A DNA stretch of 21,724 nt. Source: Phycisphaeraceae bacterium. GTDB lineage: Bacteria > Planctomycetota > Phycisphaerae > Phycisphaerales > Zrk34. Numbering within the stretch: the stretch's first letter is position 1; every line of letters starts with the position of its first letter. The stretch spans positions 1 to 21,724 of the forward strand of contig JANQJT010000308.1 in NCBI GenBank assembly GCA_028281485.1, read 5' to 3'. A program made the position numbers and the translations under genes. Under the pieces are notes generated by a model, which searched no databases, was not told where the DNA came from, and was given only the letters and a program-made list of their open reading frames with translations. Shown piece after piece: positions 9,701 to 16,564 of the stretch.

Positions 9701-11393
9701 GGGCCTCGGTGGTCTGCAGCAGGTTCTGCTCGGGACCGATGAAGCACTCCAGCGACATGACGATCTCTTCCCGGATCGAGTCGATCGGGGGATTGGTGAC
9801 CTGTGCGAAGCGCTGCTTGAAGTAGTCGTAGAGCAGGCGTGGCTTGTCGGAGAGGACGGCCAGCGCCGCGTCGTTGCCCATGGAACCGACGGGGTCGCGC
9901 TTCTGCTCGATGAGGGGGATGAGCATGAACTGGAGGGTTTCGAGTGTGAAGCCGAACGCCTGCAGGCGGGCGAGCAGTTGCTCCTCGTCGTAGATGGGCT
10001 GGGCGGGCTTGGCTTCGAGGTCGGCCAGGTCGATGCGCTGGTTTTCGAGCCACTGGCCGTAGGGCCGGGCGGCGGCGAAGTCGTTCTTGAGTTCTTCGTC
10101 GGGGACGAGCCGTCCCTGTTCGAAGTCGACGAGGAACATGCGGCCGGGTTGGAGTCGTCCCTTGAGCTTGACGTTGGCCGGGTCGACGTCGAGGACGCCG
10201 ACCTCGGAGGCCATGATGACGCGGTCGTCGTGGGTGACGTAGTAGCGGCTGGGTCGCAGGCCGTTGCGGTCGAGGCAGGCGCCGATGTAGTGGCCGTCGG
10301 TGAAGACGATGGAGGCCGGGCCGTCCCAGGGTTCCTGGAGGCAGGCGTGGTACTCGTAGAAGGCACGCTTGGCGGGAGACATCGATTCGTGGTTCTCCCA
10401 CGCCTCGGGGACCATCATCATGACGGCTTCCTGGAGCGTGCGGCCGCCCATGAGCAGCACCTCCAGCGCGTTGTCGAAGTTGCCCGAGTCCGAACACTCC
10501 GGCTCGATGATCGGGAAGCACTTGTTCAGGTCGTCGCCGATCAGGTCGGCCTGGAGCACGCCCTGACGCGCGTTCATCCAGTTGCTGTTGCCGAGAAGGG
10601 TGTTGATCTCGCCGTTGTGGCTCATGAAGCGGAACGGCTGGGCGCGGTCCCACGAGGGCAGGGTGTTGGTGCTAAATCGCGAGTGCACCATGGCCAGGTG
10701 GGTGGTGTAGTCTTCGTTGCGCAGGTCGGGGAAGAACGGCAGCAGCTGCTCGGGGGTGAGCATGCCCTTGTAGACCAGGACCTTGGTCGAGAGGGTGCAG
10801 ATGTAGAACAGCAGGCGCTGGGCGAGTTGGCTGCGGAGGCGGAGTTCGTGGCTGGCCTGCTTGCGGATGACGTAGAGCTGTCGCTCGAAGACCTCGGGGT
10901 CGGTGTTTTCATCGCCGGCGGCGACGAAGAGCATCTCGATGGTGGGCATGCCGACGCGGGCGGTGTGGCCGATGTCGGCGCCGTCGGGATCGGTCGGGAC
11001 GCTGCGCCAGCCGAGCACTTTCTGGCCCTGGTCGGCGGCGATCTTCTCGACGGTCTTGCGGCAGACGTCGGCCTCGGCGGGGTCGGTCGGCAGGAAGACG
11101 ACGCCGGCGGAGTACTTGCCGGTCTGGGGCAGGTCGATGCCGAGGTCCTTTTTGGCGACGGTGCGGAGGAAGGGGTCGGGCATGCCGGTGAGCATGCCGC
11201 AGCCGTCACCGGTGTTGGCCTCGCATCCGCAGGCGCCGCGGTGTGTCATGCGCTGGAGGATGATGTCGGCGTCGCGGACCATCTGGTGTGTGCGTTCGCC
11301 CTTGATGTGAGCGACGAAGCCGACGCCGCAGGAGTCCTGCTCCAGGGCGGGGTCGTACAGGCCGTGCTTTTGTGGCGGGATGTAGTGTGTCAT
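6795..11393 (-). CDS. gltB: Glutamate synthase large subunit
   Basis: A full-length 1532-residue protein. The class II glutamine amidotransferase domain begins at the nucleophile Cys22 (EQDSCGVGFVAHIKG) after a short N-terminal segment that would be cleaved. It is followed by the central domain, the FMN-binding 2-oxoglutarate site domain, and the [3Fe-4S] cluster cysteines C1139, C1145 and C1150 (GCIMMRKCHLNTCPVG), whose 6- and 5-residue spacing matches characterised enzymes. The C-terminal GXGXG beta-helix domain contains GGKIVIYPP and GNVTLYGATGGKAF. The C-terminus is acidic (DEEEEAT). Ammonia released from glutamine is channelled to 2-oxoglutarate using electrons from GltD. The ATG is preceded by GAGG. 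lysR lies 69 bases upstream on the same strand with no terminator between them. Confidence 0.98.
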   Translation of the reverse strand: MTHYIPPQKHGLYDPALEQDSCGVGFVAHIKGERTHQMVRDADIILQRMTHRGACGCEANTGDGCGMLTGMPDPFLRTVAKKDLGIDLPQTGKYSAGVVFLPTDPAEADVCRKTVEKIAADQGQKVLGWRSVPTDPDGADIGHTARVGMPTIEMLFVAAGDENTDPEVFERQLYVIRKQASHELRLRSQLAQRLLFYICTLSTKVLVYKGMLTPEQLLPFFPDLRNEDYTTHLAMVHSRFSTNTLPSWDRAQPFRFMSHNGEINTLLGNSNWMNARQGVLQADLIGDDLNKCFPIIEPECSDSGNFDNALEVLLMGGRTLQEAVMMMVPEAWENHESMSPAKRAFYEYHACLQEPWDGPASIVFTDGHYIGACLDRNGLRPSRYYVTHDDRVIMASEVGVLDVDPANVKLKGRLQPGRMFLVDFEQGRLVPDEELKNDFAAARPYGQWLENQRIDLADLEAKPAQPIYDEEQLLARLQAFGFTLETLQFMLIPLIEQKRDPVGSMGNDAALAVLSDKPRLLYDYFKQRFAQVTNPPIDSIREEIVMSLECFIGPEQNLLQTTEAHAHRLMIPHPILTDDQLAAIKQIDHRGWSSRTIDITWPASEGPDGLRAALDRICAEADAAIEAGDALVVLSDRATGPDRIAMPALLATGAVHHHLVNNSRRTRLGIVVESGEAREVHHHCLLVGYGADAINPYCAFQALGQARTEGMLSKEFTNEEAIINAYRKGVAKGMLKVMAKMGISTLASYKGAQIFEAVGLKEDVIERAFVGTASRIQGVDLSVIAAECIRRHKIGFPERDTLRLPVLPNDGQFHWRAGGERHMFNPETVASLQVAARTNSREAYDRFAELCNEDARNRATLRGLLAFNYGDAKPIDIDDVEPAKEIVKRFRTGAMSYGSISAEAHESLAIAMNRLGGKSNTGEGGEDPDRFTPDDNGDLRRSSIKQVASGRFGVTSWYLTNADEIQIKIVQGAKPGEGGELPGHKVNEIIAATRHSTPGVGLISPPPHHDIYSIEDLAQLIHDLKNTNPTAGISVKLVSEVGVGTVAAGVAKAHADHILVSGHDGGTGASPLTSIKHAGLPWELGIAETHQTLVANDLRSRVRLETDGQLKTGRDIVIAACLGAEEYGFATAPLITLGCIMMRKCHLNTCPVGIATQDEELRKKFSGDPAHVVNYLFMIAEEARQIMAQLGIKTFDELIGRVDLLHADDAIEHWKADGLDLTPILTAAQAPSHRENVGVFKMMEQDHGIDDALDNKLIELAEPALKSGRKVLIESPVVNTNRVVGTMLANQVSLHHGLEGLPDDTITIKLKGSAGQSLGAWMTRGMTIDLEGDANDYVGKGLCGGKIVIYPPAESTFTPEDNILLGNVTLYGATGGKAFFRGVAAERFCVRNSGAIACVEGVGDHALEYMTGGRAVILGPTGRNFAAGMSGGVAYVYDPESAFMPNCNLGMVELEPVEAPWDIKELRAIIEEHQQATGSTVARHILDDWDAQLPQFVKVMPTDYKRVLAERIAHDEEEEATVHMEGAGADAT

Positions 11394-11462
11394 GGTGCCT
11401 CATCCTCTGCCCGCGGACCGGTGGCGGTCGCGGGTGTCGGGGTTCTATCCTTGTCGATTGTC

Positions 11463-12389
11463 TCAGGCCGTCGCGGTCGTCACGGTTTGAGCCGTGGTTG
11501 CCTCTTGCGACGGGGGTTGTTTCAGAAGGTGCTGCATGAACGACCGTGCCAGGGGGTTGAGCTCGCGCTGGCGGTTGTGAACGATGGCGAGGGGGCGGGT
11601 GAGCTGGGGCTCGAGGGTGACGGTCTTGAGCGAGCCGCGTTTGACGTCCTGCTGGACGGTGCGGCGGGGGAGGATGGCAAAGGCGTCGGACTCGGCGACG
11701 TAGCCCTTGGCGGTGTCGATGTTGTCGAAGGTCTGGATGATGTTGGGGGTGGCGTGGTGTTGGCGGAGGTACTCTTCGGTGCGGCGCCCGATGGGCAGGT
11801 TGTGATCGAAGGCGACCATGTCGCGGCCGTCGAGGCGCGCGGCGCGGATGGTGGCCAGGTCGGTGAGTGTGTGGCCGGGTCGGACGACGACGACCATGAC
11901 CTCATCGCGGAGGGGCTGGTGGGCGACGCCGCGCCAGCGTTCGGGGTAGGAGAGGATGCCCATGTCGACGTGGCCGGCCTTGACCTGTTCGTGGACCTGA
12001 TCGGGCTTGGCGTAGTGGATTTCGATGTTGGTCTGTGGGTTGGCGGCTTCGAAGTCGCTCTTGGCCTGGTTGAGCAGGCCGATGCCGGCGGAGTAGATGG
12101 CGGCGACGTGAACGGTGGCGGCGTTGCCGCGCCCGGTGGCCTTGATCTGTTGTTCGAGGCGGTGGTAGGTGTCGATGATCTTGCGGCATCCGCGGTGGTA
12201 GCGTTGGCCGGTTTCGGTGAGTTGGAGGGGGCGTGTGGAGCGGTCGATGAGCTGGACGCCGAGTTCGCGCTCCAGCGCCATGATGCGCTGTGAGGCGGCG
12301 GACTGAGTGATGCTCGACATCTGGGCCGCGCGCGAAACGCTGCGGTTCTCAGCCACGTCACAAAACAGCTTGATCGTGTCCAACTGCAT
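11463..12389 (-). CDS. LysR-type transcriptional regulator, probable regulator of gltBD
   Basis: A 308-residue LysR-family protein. The N-terminal winged helix-turn-helix covers residues 1-60 (LFCDVAENRSVSRAAQ...QRIMALERELGVQLIDRS), then a linker helix, then a two-lobed effector-binding domain at about 90-295. LysR regulators usually bind a small metabolite and act at a nearby promoter. Here gltB follows 69 bases downstream on the same strand, so nitrogen control of glutamate synthase is the obvious guess. This differs from Bacillus gltC, which is divergent from gltAB. There is no good ribosome site. A TTGACA/TAACAT promoter would start RNA about three bases before the ATG, which suggests leaderless translation. 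The effector is unknown. Confidence 0.93.
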   Translation of the reverse strand: MQLDTIKLFCDVAENRSVSRAAQMSSITQSAASQRIMALERELGVQLIDRSTRPLQLTETGQRYHRGCRKIIDTYHRLEQQIKATGRGNAATVHVAAIYSAGIGLLNQAKSDFEAANPQTNIEIHYAKPDQVHEQVKAGHVDMGILSYPERWRGVAHQPLRDEVMVVVVRPGHTLTDLATIRAARLDGRDMVAFDHNLPIGRRTEEYLRQHHATPNIIQTFDNIDTAKGYVAESDAFAILPRRTVQQDVKRGSLKTVTLEPQLTRPLAIVHNRQRELNPLARSFMQHLLKQPPSQEATTAQTVTTATA

Positions 12390-12398
12390 AGCCCGGCC

Positions 12399-12426
12399 AT
12401 GTTAACATTACACATCCTAATGTCAA
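12399..12426 (-). promoter_or_regulatory. lysR promoter, near-leaderless transcript predicted
   Basis: On the minus strand a perfect -35 TTGACA (12421-12426) is followed by 16 bases and a -10-like TAACAT (12399-12404). The predicted start near 12392 is only about three bases before the lysR ATG at 12389. The lack of a Shine-Dalgarno sequence there agrees with leaderless translation. Confidence 0.45.
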
Positions 12427-12450
12427 AGCGAATGAAGCATTATGATTGCT

Positions 12451-12456
12451 TATAAT
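12451..12456 (+). promoter_or_regulatory. Candidate -10 box (TATAAT) for the secreted protein gene
   Basis: A perfect TATAAT lies on the plus strand in an AT-rich island, with TG five bases upstream of the box start. No good -35 is seen at 16-18 bases (GCGAAT at 12428-12433). RNA would start near 12463, inside the palindrome at 12459-12477, leaving an untranslated leader of about 110 bases before ATG 12572. Confidence 0.4.
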
Positions 12457-12458
12457 TC

Positions 12459-12477
12459 GAGATCGATTCTCGATCTC
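12459..12477. promoter_or_regulatory. Palindromic candidate operator between lysR and the divergent secreted-protein gene
   Basis: Perfect inverted repeat GAGATCGA-TTC-TCGATCTC (8-base arms, 3-base spacer). It sits just downstream of TATAAT and about 70 bases upstream of the predicted lysR RNA start, a position expected for an autoregulatory LysR site that could also affect the divergent gene. It lacks a T run, so it is not a terminator. The binding protein is inferred. Confidence 0.5.
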
Positions 12478-12571
12478 AATTAGATTTCGGGATTCGGATG
12501 TCCTGCAAAGCGGGATTTCTGGCTGAAATCACGGGTGTAGAGATTGGCGTTTATGGCCCGATAAACAGGAC

Positions 12572-15241
12572 ATGCGTCTGTATCGTCTCATTGCTGCGGT
12601 ATTTGTCTGCGCGATCGCAGCGCCGGGGTTGCTTGGCCAATCCGAGCCGGCCGGCCCGGAGCGGAATGAATACCTCTCCCAAAGAGTGGTGCGGGTTTTC
12701 GATTTCGACGAGCGGGATCGCGGCAACTACGAGCGGCTGCCGCAGTACTGGTACCTGATGCGTGGCCCGAGCTACCCGATCTACACGGCGGACCGCACGC
12801 GTCTCGATGAGACGCACTCCCTGTCGGGCAACTACTCATTGATGGTGGACCTGAACGGGGGCAGCGCGGGGTTGTTGTGTCAGCGCGGCACGATCGCGGC
12901 GGTGCCGGGCGCGGATTACATCATCACCGTGGCGGTGCGGACCGAGCGGCTGCGTCACGCGCGGGCGCGGTTGTCGGGGTATTTCACGGATCAACTGGGC
13001 CGGGTGATCGAGTCGTCGCGTTCGAGTTCGAAGCTGGTGGCGTCAAACGATCAGTGGACGCGGCTGGAGATGCGGTTGAGTGGGGATCACGCGGACGCGG
13101 CCTGGACCGTGTTGCGCATGGAGGTGTTGCAGCCCAGCGAGTTTGAGCCGCGCCAACTGGACGTGCACGAACTGTATCCGCGGGACATCGCCGGTCGGGT
13201 GTGGTTTGACGACCTGGCGGTCTTCCAGCTGCCGCGTATCGAGATTCAGAGCGCCGAGTCGACGAACGTGATCCGCGGTGAGCGGCCGGTGTTGAACCTG
13301 AACGTGCGAGACCTGACGGGCGAGCCGCTGCGTGTCGAGGCGGAGCTGTACGACCACGTTGGCAACACGATCGACAGCCAGCTGCGTGTGCTGGACGGTC
13401 GTCGTGCGCCGGCGTGGGAGTGGCGGCCGAACCTGCCGCGGTACGGGTGGTACTGGGTGGACCTGAAGGTGTGGTCCGGTCAGCGGATGGTGGGGCGGCG
13501 GAGCACGGCGTTTATCTGGTTGAACGAGACGAGCGGCCAGGGCTGGGCGGAGTCGCATCGATTCGGCCTGGTGGCGGAGGGATTGAGCCCGGGGCAGCGC
13601 GTGATGTTGCCCGAGATGGCCAAGCGGATCGGCACCGGGTCGATCATCCTGGACGTGTGGCGGGAGGAGATGACGGCCCGACAGATGGATGGGTTGCGTG
13701 ACGCGACGGACCCGATGATCCAGCAGCTGGTCAGTGACGGTCAGCGGCTGACGCTGAGCCTGGCGGGCGTGCCGCAGGCTTTGGCGGTGCTGGCGCGGAC
13801 GGATACGGATTCACCGATCGCGCTGCTGAGTGATCAGCCGGAGGTGTGGCAGCCCTACCTTCAGGCGACGGCGGTGCGTTACGGTCAGCAGGTTTCGCGT
13901 TGGCAGATCGGCGCGACGGGGAGCGTGGAGGCGTTCGAGCGCGAGCGTTTGGCTGAGGAGTACGCGCAGATCCGTCGGTGGTACAGCTCGCTGGTGCCGG
14001 ACGTGCGGGTGACGCTGCCCTGGGCGGCGGACCGGGAGCTGACGGCGGCGGCTGTGAGTGCCGATGCGCTGACGATGAATGTGCCCACGAGTGTCAGGCC
14101 GGAGCATCTGTCTGCGTACGCGACGCAGTGGCGGGGTGGCGAGCGCGGCGTGTCGCTGGTGCTGGAGACATTGGACACCAAGCGATTCAACCACGAGCAG
14201 CGCGTGACGGACTTTGCGTTGCGGTTGGTGTCGGCCTGGGGTGTGCAGCCGGAGACGATTTACGTGCGGGCGCCGTGGGTGGCGGGGGCGACGGACCGGC
14301 CGACGGCCGTGCCGGACCCGGTGCTGGCGGTTTACACGAACCTGATCGAGCGGTTGGGTGAGCGGCGTTTCGTGGCGCGGATGCGCTTGATGAAGGGCGT
14401 GGAGTGTCACGTGCTGGACGGACCGGGTGGCGGGGCGCTGGTGGTGTGGAACGAGTTGGCGGAGGAAGAGAACCCGATGATCGACATGTACCTCGGTCCC
14501 GATCCGAAGGCGTACGATCTTTGGGGCAATCCGGTGCCGGTTTACGAGCGGGAGGGTCGCCATGTCATGGCGATCGGGCGTGCGCCGGTGGTGATCGAGG
14601 GGATCGACGCGAATCTGGCGCGGTTCCGCGCGACGATGCGGTTCGACCCGGACTTCGTTGAGTCGCAGGCGAAGGTGCACCCGGTGTCGCTGAAGGTGAG
14701 CAACCCTTGGCGTCGCTCGATTTCGGGACAGATTCGGCTGACGGGGCTGGAGCGGTGGGGTGTTCAGCCGCGGTTGATCCGTTTCCAGATCCCTTCCGAT
14801 AGTGAGATCGAGGTGCCGATGCAGTTGGCGATGCCGATCAGCGCGATCGCCGGCGAGAAGTCGATGACGGCGAACGTGCGGCTGGAGGCGGACGAGACGT
14901 ACGATATCCGCGTTTCCGTGCCGCTGACGGTGGGTCTGTCGGGGATCGAGCTGAACGAGACGCTGGTGATGCAGCCGAACGCGTCGGGCAAGAAGGACGC
15001 GGTCATTACCATGTTGGTGACGAATCGCGGCGACAAAGCTGAAAACTTTTACGCTTTTGCTCAGGCGCCGGGTCGCGCCGGTCAGCAGCGCATCGTCTCT
15101 AATCTCAAACCGGGTCAGACGATGCTCAAGCGTTTTCGATTTGTGGATGCGACGAGCGATCTTTCGGGCCAGGCGATCCGGGTGGGCATCCGACAGATGG
15201 ACGGGCCTTCGATGTTAAATCATCTGGTTGAAGTGCCTTAA
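12572..15241 (+). CDS. Large secreted glycoside-hydrolase-like protein, possibly inactive
   Basis: An 889-residue exported protein with signal peptide MRLYRLIAAVFVCAIAAPGL (cleavage near 22). Residues ~40-220 resemble a carbohydrate-binding jelly-roll (LSGNYSLMVDLNGGSAGLL ... VWFDDLAVFQ). Residues ~225-325 are Ig-like. Residues ~330-620 look like a TIM barrel of the glycosidase clan-A type. Residues ~630-700 match the usual beta domain after such barrels (GGGALVVWNEL ... YDLWGNPVPVYEREG ... RAPVVIEGID). The C-terminus has two NEW3/Ig-like domains. Where clan-A enzymes have a W-x-I-x-NE motif with the acid/base Glu, this protein reads RWQIGATGS (W444). The ribosome site is weak (AGGAC directly before ATG). 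It is divergent from lysR. Family membership is inferred from pattern, and substrate is unknown. It could also be a structural surface protein. Confidence 0.85.
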   Translation: MRLYRLIAAVFVCAIAAPGLLGQSEPAGPERNEYLSQRVVRVFDFDERDRGNYERLPQYWYLMRGPSYPIYTADRTRLDETHSLSGNYSLMVDLNGGSAGLLCQRGTIAAVPGADYIITVAVRTERLRHARARLSGYFTDQLGRVIESSRSSSKLVASNDQWTRLEMRLSGDHADAAWTVLRMEVLQPSEFEPRQLDVHELYPRDIAGRVWFDDLAVFQLPRIEIQSAESTNVIRGERPVLNLNVRDLTGEPLRVEAELYDHVGNTIDSQLRVLDGRRAPAWEWRPNLPRYGWYWVDLKVWSGQRMVGRRSTAFIWLNETSGQGWAESHRFGLVAEGLSPGQRVMLPEMAKRIGTGSIILDVWREEMTARQMDGLRDATDPMIQQLVSDGQRLTLSLAGVPQALAVLARTDTDSPIALLSDQPEVWQPYLQATAVRYGQQVSRWQIGATGSVEAFERERLAEEYAQIRRWYSSLVPDVRVTLPWAADRELTAAAVSADALTMNVPTSVRPEHLSAYATQWRGGERGVSLVLETLDTKRFNHEQRVTDFALRLVSAWGVQPETIYVRAPWVAGATDRPTAVPDPVLAVYTNLIERLGERRFVARMRLMKGVECHVLDGPGGGALVVWNELAEEENPMIDMYLGPDPKAYDLWGNPVPVYEREGRHVMAIGRAPVVIEGIDANLARFRATMRFDPDFVESQAKVHPVSLKVSNPWRRSISGQIRLTGLERWGVQPRLIRFQIPSDSEIEVPMQLAMPISAIAGEKSMTANVRLEADETYDIRVSVPLTVGLSGIELNETLVMQPNASGKKDAVITMLVTNRGDKAENFYAFAQAPGRAGQQRIVSNLKPGQTMLKRFRFVDATSDLSGQAIRVGIRQMDGPSMLNHLVEVP

Positions 15242-15350
15242 AGCTTTTAAATGGGAGATCAGGGGCCTATGCTTAAGAAAGATATATCGCGTAGCCGATG
15301 AATTGTTAAGATACGGTTAGGATTTCTGTGTCTTGTTTGGGTCGTTCAAG
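15242..15350 (+). other. Short AT-richer intergenic region
   Basis: It holds a near-palindromic TTAAAGCTTTTAA right at the preceding stop codon and AT-rich patches (GATATATC, TTGTTAAGATA) that may include the promoter of the next gene. I see no terminator with a clear stem and T run, and no RNA gene. Confidence 0.3.
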
Positions 15351-15686
15351 ATGAGGATACAAAGCTACAAGATTGGTCAGCCGGTGGTGTATCGGCGTTT
15401 CAAGCACTCTGCACGGCCCGGGGTTCGTGCGGATAATGTTGTGCCCGAGCCGTTGGGCGAGGGGTATACCTACGAAGTCGACAAGTACTGGGTGATCGAG
15501 GAAGTGCGTGACGAGACGGTTTTGTTGCGCACGCGCCGGGGCAAGGCGCACGAGGTTCAGATGCACGATCCTCGGTTGCGTCGGGCGAGTTTCATGGAGC
15601 GTTTGTTCAAGGGCAAGCGTTTTCCACGATTGGATGATCTGCCGCCGGTGACAGAATCGCGCGCCGATCGTCTGGGTCGTGTCTAA
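15351..15686 (+). CDS. Conserved small basic protein, unknown function
   Basis: A 111-residue protein beginning MRIQSYKIGQPVVYRRFKHS. The ATG at 15351 was chosen over a TTG at 15333 because the characteristic sequence begins there. No strong ribosome site is visible for either. A short beta-rich core, YTYEVDKYWVIEEVRDETVL, is followed by a basic segment (LRTRRGKAHEV, LRRASFMERLFKGKRFP). The style (opening basic strand, YxVDKxW, RRAxxxERLxxxxRFP) is one I associate with conserved unknown planctomycete proteins, but I cannot name a family. No signal peptide or membrane segment is visible. It ends one base from the convergent thioesterase gene. Confidence 0.75.
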   Translation: MRIQSYKIGQPVVYRRFKHSARPGVRADNVVPEPLGEGYTYEVDKYWVIEEVRDETVLLRTRRGKAHEVQMHDPRLRRASFMERLFKGKRFPRLDDLPPVTESRADRLGRV

Positions 15687-15687
15687 T

Positions 15688-16095
15688 TCAATCAGTCTTT
15701 GAATCGATTCGGATCGCGTCGGGCACGGGGATGACCCGGCCGGCTGTTGTTGTGCAGGCGAGGGTGGTGCTGGCGGTGACCAGCAGCTCGCGGTCGCGTG
15801 CGATCTCGTAGTCGTGTTCGATCTTCGCGCCGCTGCAACGGGTCAGGTGTGCGGTGACGGTGAGCGGCTCGTCGTAGCGTGCGGGTTTCTTGAACACGAG
15901 GTTGAGGCGGGCGACGACGATGTAGACGCCCTGCTGTTCGAGTTCGGCGTAGCTGACGCCGGAGGCGCGCAGCAGCTCGGTGCGGGCCATCTCCATCCAG
16001 ATGGGATACACGGCGTGGTGGACGTAGCCCATCGGGTCGCACTCGGCGTATCGCGGGCGTGTGTCGAAGGTAAACGATTGGAGGGGCTTGGACAT
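15688..16095 (-). CDS. YbgC/4-hydroxybenzoyl-CoA-type acyl-CoA thioesterase
   Basis: A 135-residue single hotdog-fold protein, the normal length for this family. The diagnostic block RYAECDPMGYVHHAVYPIWM at residues 15-34 contains the catalytic Asp20, with HHAVY in the place of the usual YHANY. The rest (LELVFKKPARYDEPLTV-type strand, then GAKIEHDYEI) fits the hotdog core. Family enzymes hydrolyse acyl-CoA or acyl-carrier thioesters in the cytoplasm. YbgC itself is linked to the Tol-Pal system, but no tol or pal gene is in this window. The ribosome site is weak. The gene is convergent with, and one base from, the preceding gene. Confidence 0.9.
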   Translation of the reverse strand: MSKPLQSFTFDTRPRYAECDPMGYVHHAVYPIWMEMARTELLRASGVSYAELEQQGVYIVVARLNLVFKKPARYDEPLTVTAHLTRCSGAKIEHDYEIARDRELLVTASTTLACTTTAGRVIPVPDAIRIDSKTD

Positions 16096-16165
16096 GGTGA
16101 CATGATAACGCGCCGGTGTGTGCCGGGCGTCGGTCGCGCAAAGGCGTTGGTTGGCGCGGGGTGGG

Positions 16166-16519
16166 TCAGACCCAGACGTTGATGATGATGGCGGGCTCGG
16201 TGACCTTGCCTTTCAGTTCGCCCGAGGCGCTGGAGACGAACTTGACCTCGTATTGCGGGTGGGCGTCGAGCCACTCGTTGATCTGCTGGTCCAGGTACTC
16301 CAGGGCGTCGGGGCGGAGCTTGCAGAAGAAGCTCTTGACGTGGATGGCGCCGGTGCCGTTGGTGTTGGGCGTGCGGTTCCACTTGTCTTCGTGGCGGGCG
16401 CGCTCGCCGAACGACTTGATCTTGGAGCTGACCATCTCACCGTCTTCGTTGAAGCCCTCGCTGATCTCGATGGGCTGATCGGGTTCACCACCGAGCGGCG
16501 GCAGGGGAGGCGTAGACAT
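16166..16519 (-). CDS. Conserved unknown protein with IHVKSFFCKL...INEWLDAHPQYEVKFV core
   Basis: A 117-residue soluble protein. The N-terminus is Pro-rich (MSTPPLPPLGGEPDQP). The C-terminal half has a compact alpha/beta pattern: AIHVKSFFCKL strand, an amphipathic helix DALEYLDQQINEWLDAHP, then two strands EVKFVSSASGEL and PAIIINVWV ending the protein. I believe I have seen this pattern in unnamed planctomycete proteins but cannot assign a function. The start ATG has GAGG eight bases upstream. The next genes on both sides are on the same strand (thioesterase at 15688, LigD-phosphoesterase-like at 16565) with gaps of 70 and 45 bases, so a small minus-strand operon is possible. Confidence 0.75.
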   Translation of the reverse strand: MSTPPLPPLGGEPDQPIEISEGFNEDGEMVSSKIKSFGERARHEDKWNRTPNTNGTGAIHVKSFFCKLRPDALEYLDQQINEWLDAHPQYEVKFVSSASGELKGKVTEPAIIINVWV

Positions 16520-16564
16520 GATGTGTACCTCGACAAGAAGGGATCGCGGACGTGTGGGGTGCGA

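Noticed and set aside
9627..12293. 888-codon open frame on the plus strand over gltB and lysR
   Set aside because: It spans two unambiguous genes on the other strand. The composition (Val/Gly/Asp/Glu-rich, no domains) is that of an antisense shadow.
12498..12758. 86-codon plus-strand frame upstream of and overlapping the secreted-protein start
   Set aside because: It overlaps the signal-peptide coding region in another frame, has no ribosome site and no recognisable features.
15333..15350. TTG start extending the 111-residue unknown protein by six residues
   Set aside because: The added residues are unremarkable and no ribosome site favours it. The ATG at 15351 starts exactly at the characteristic sequence.
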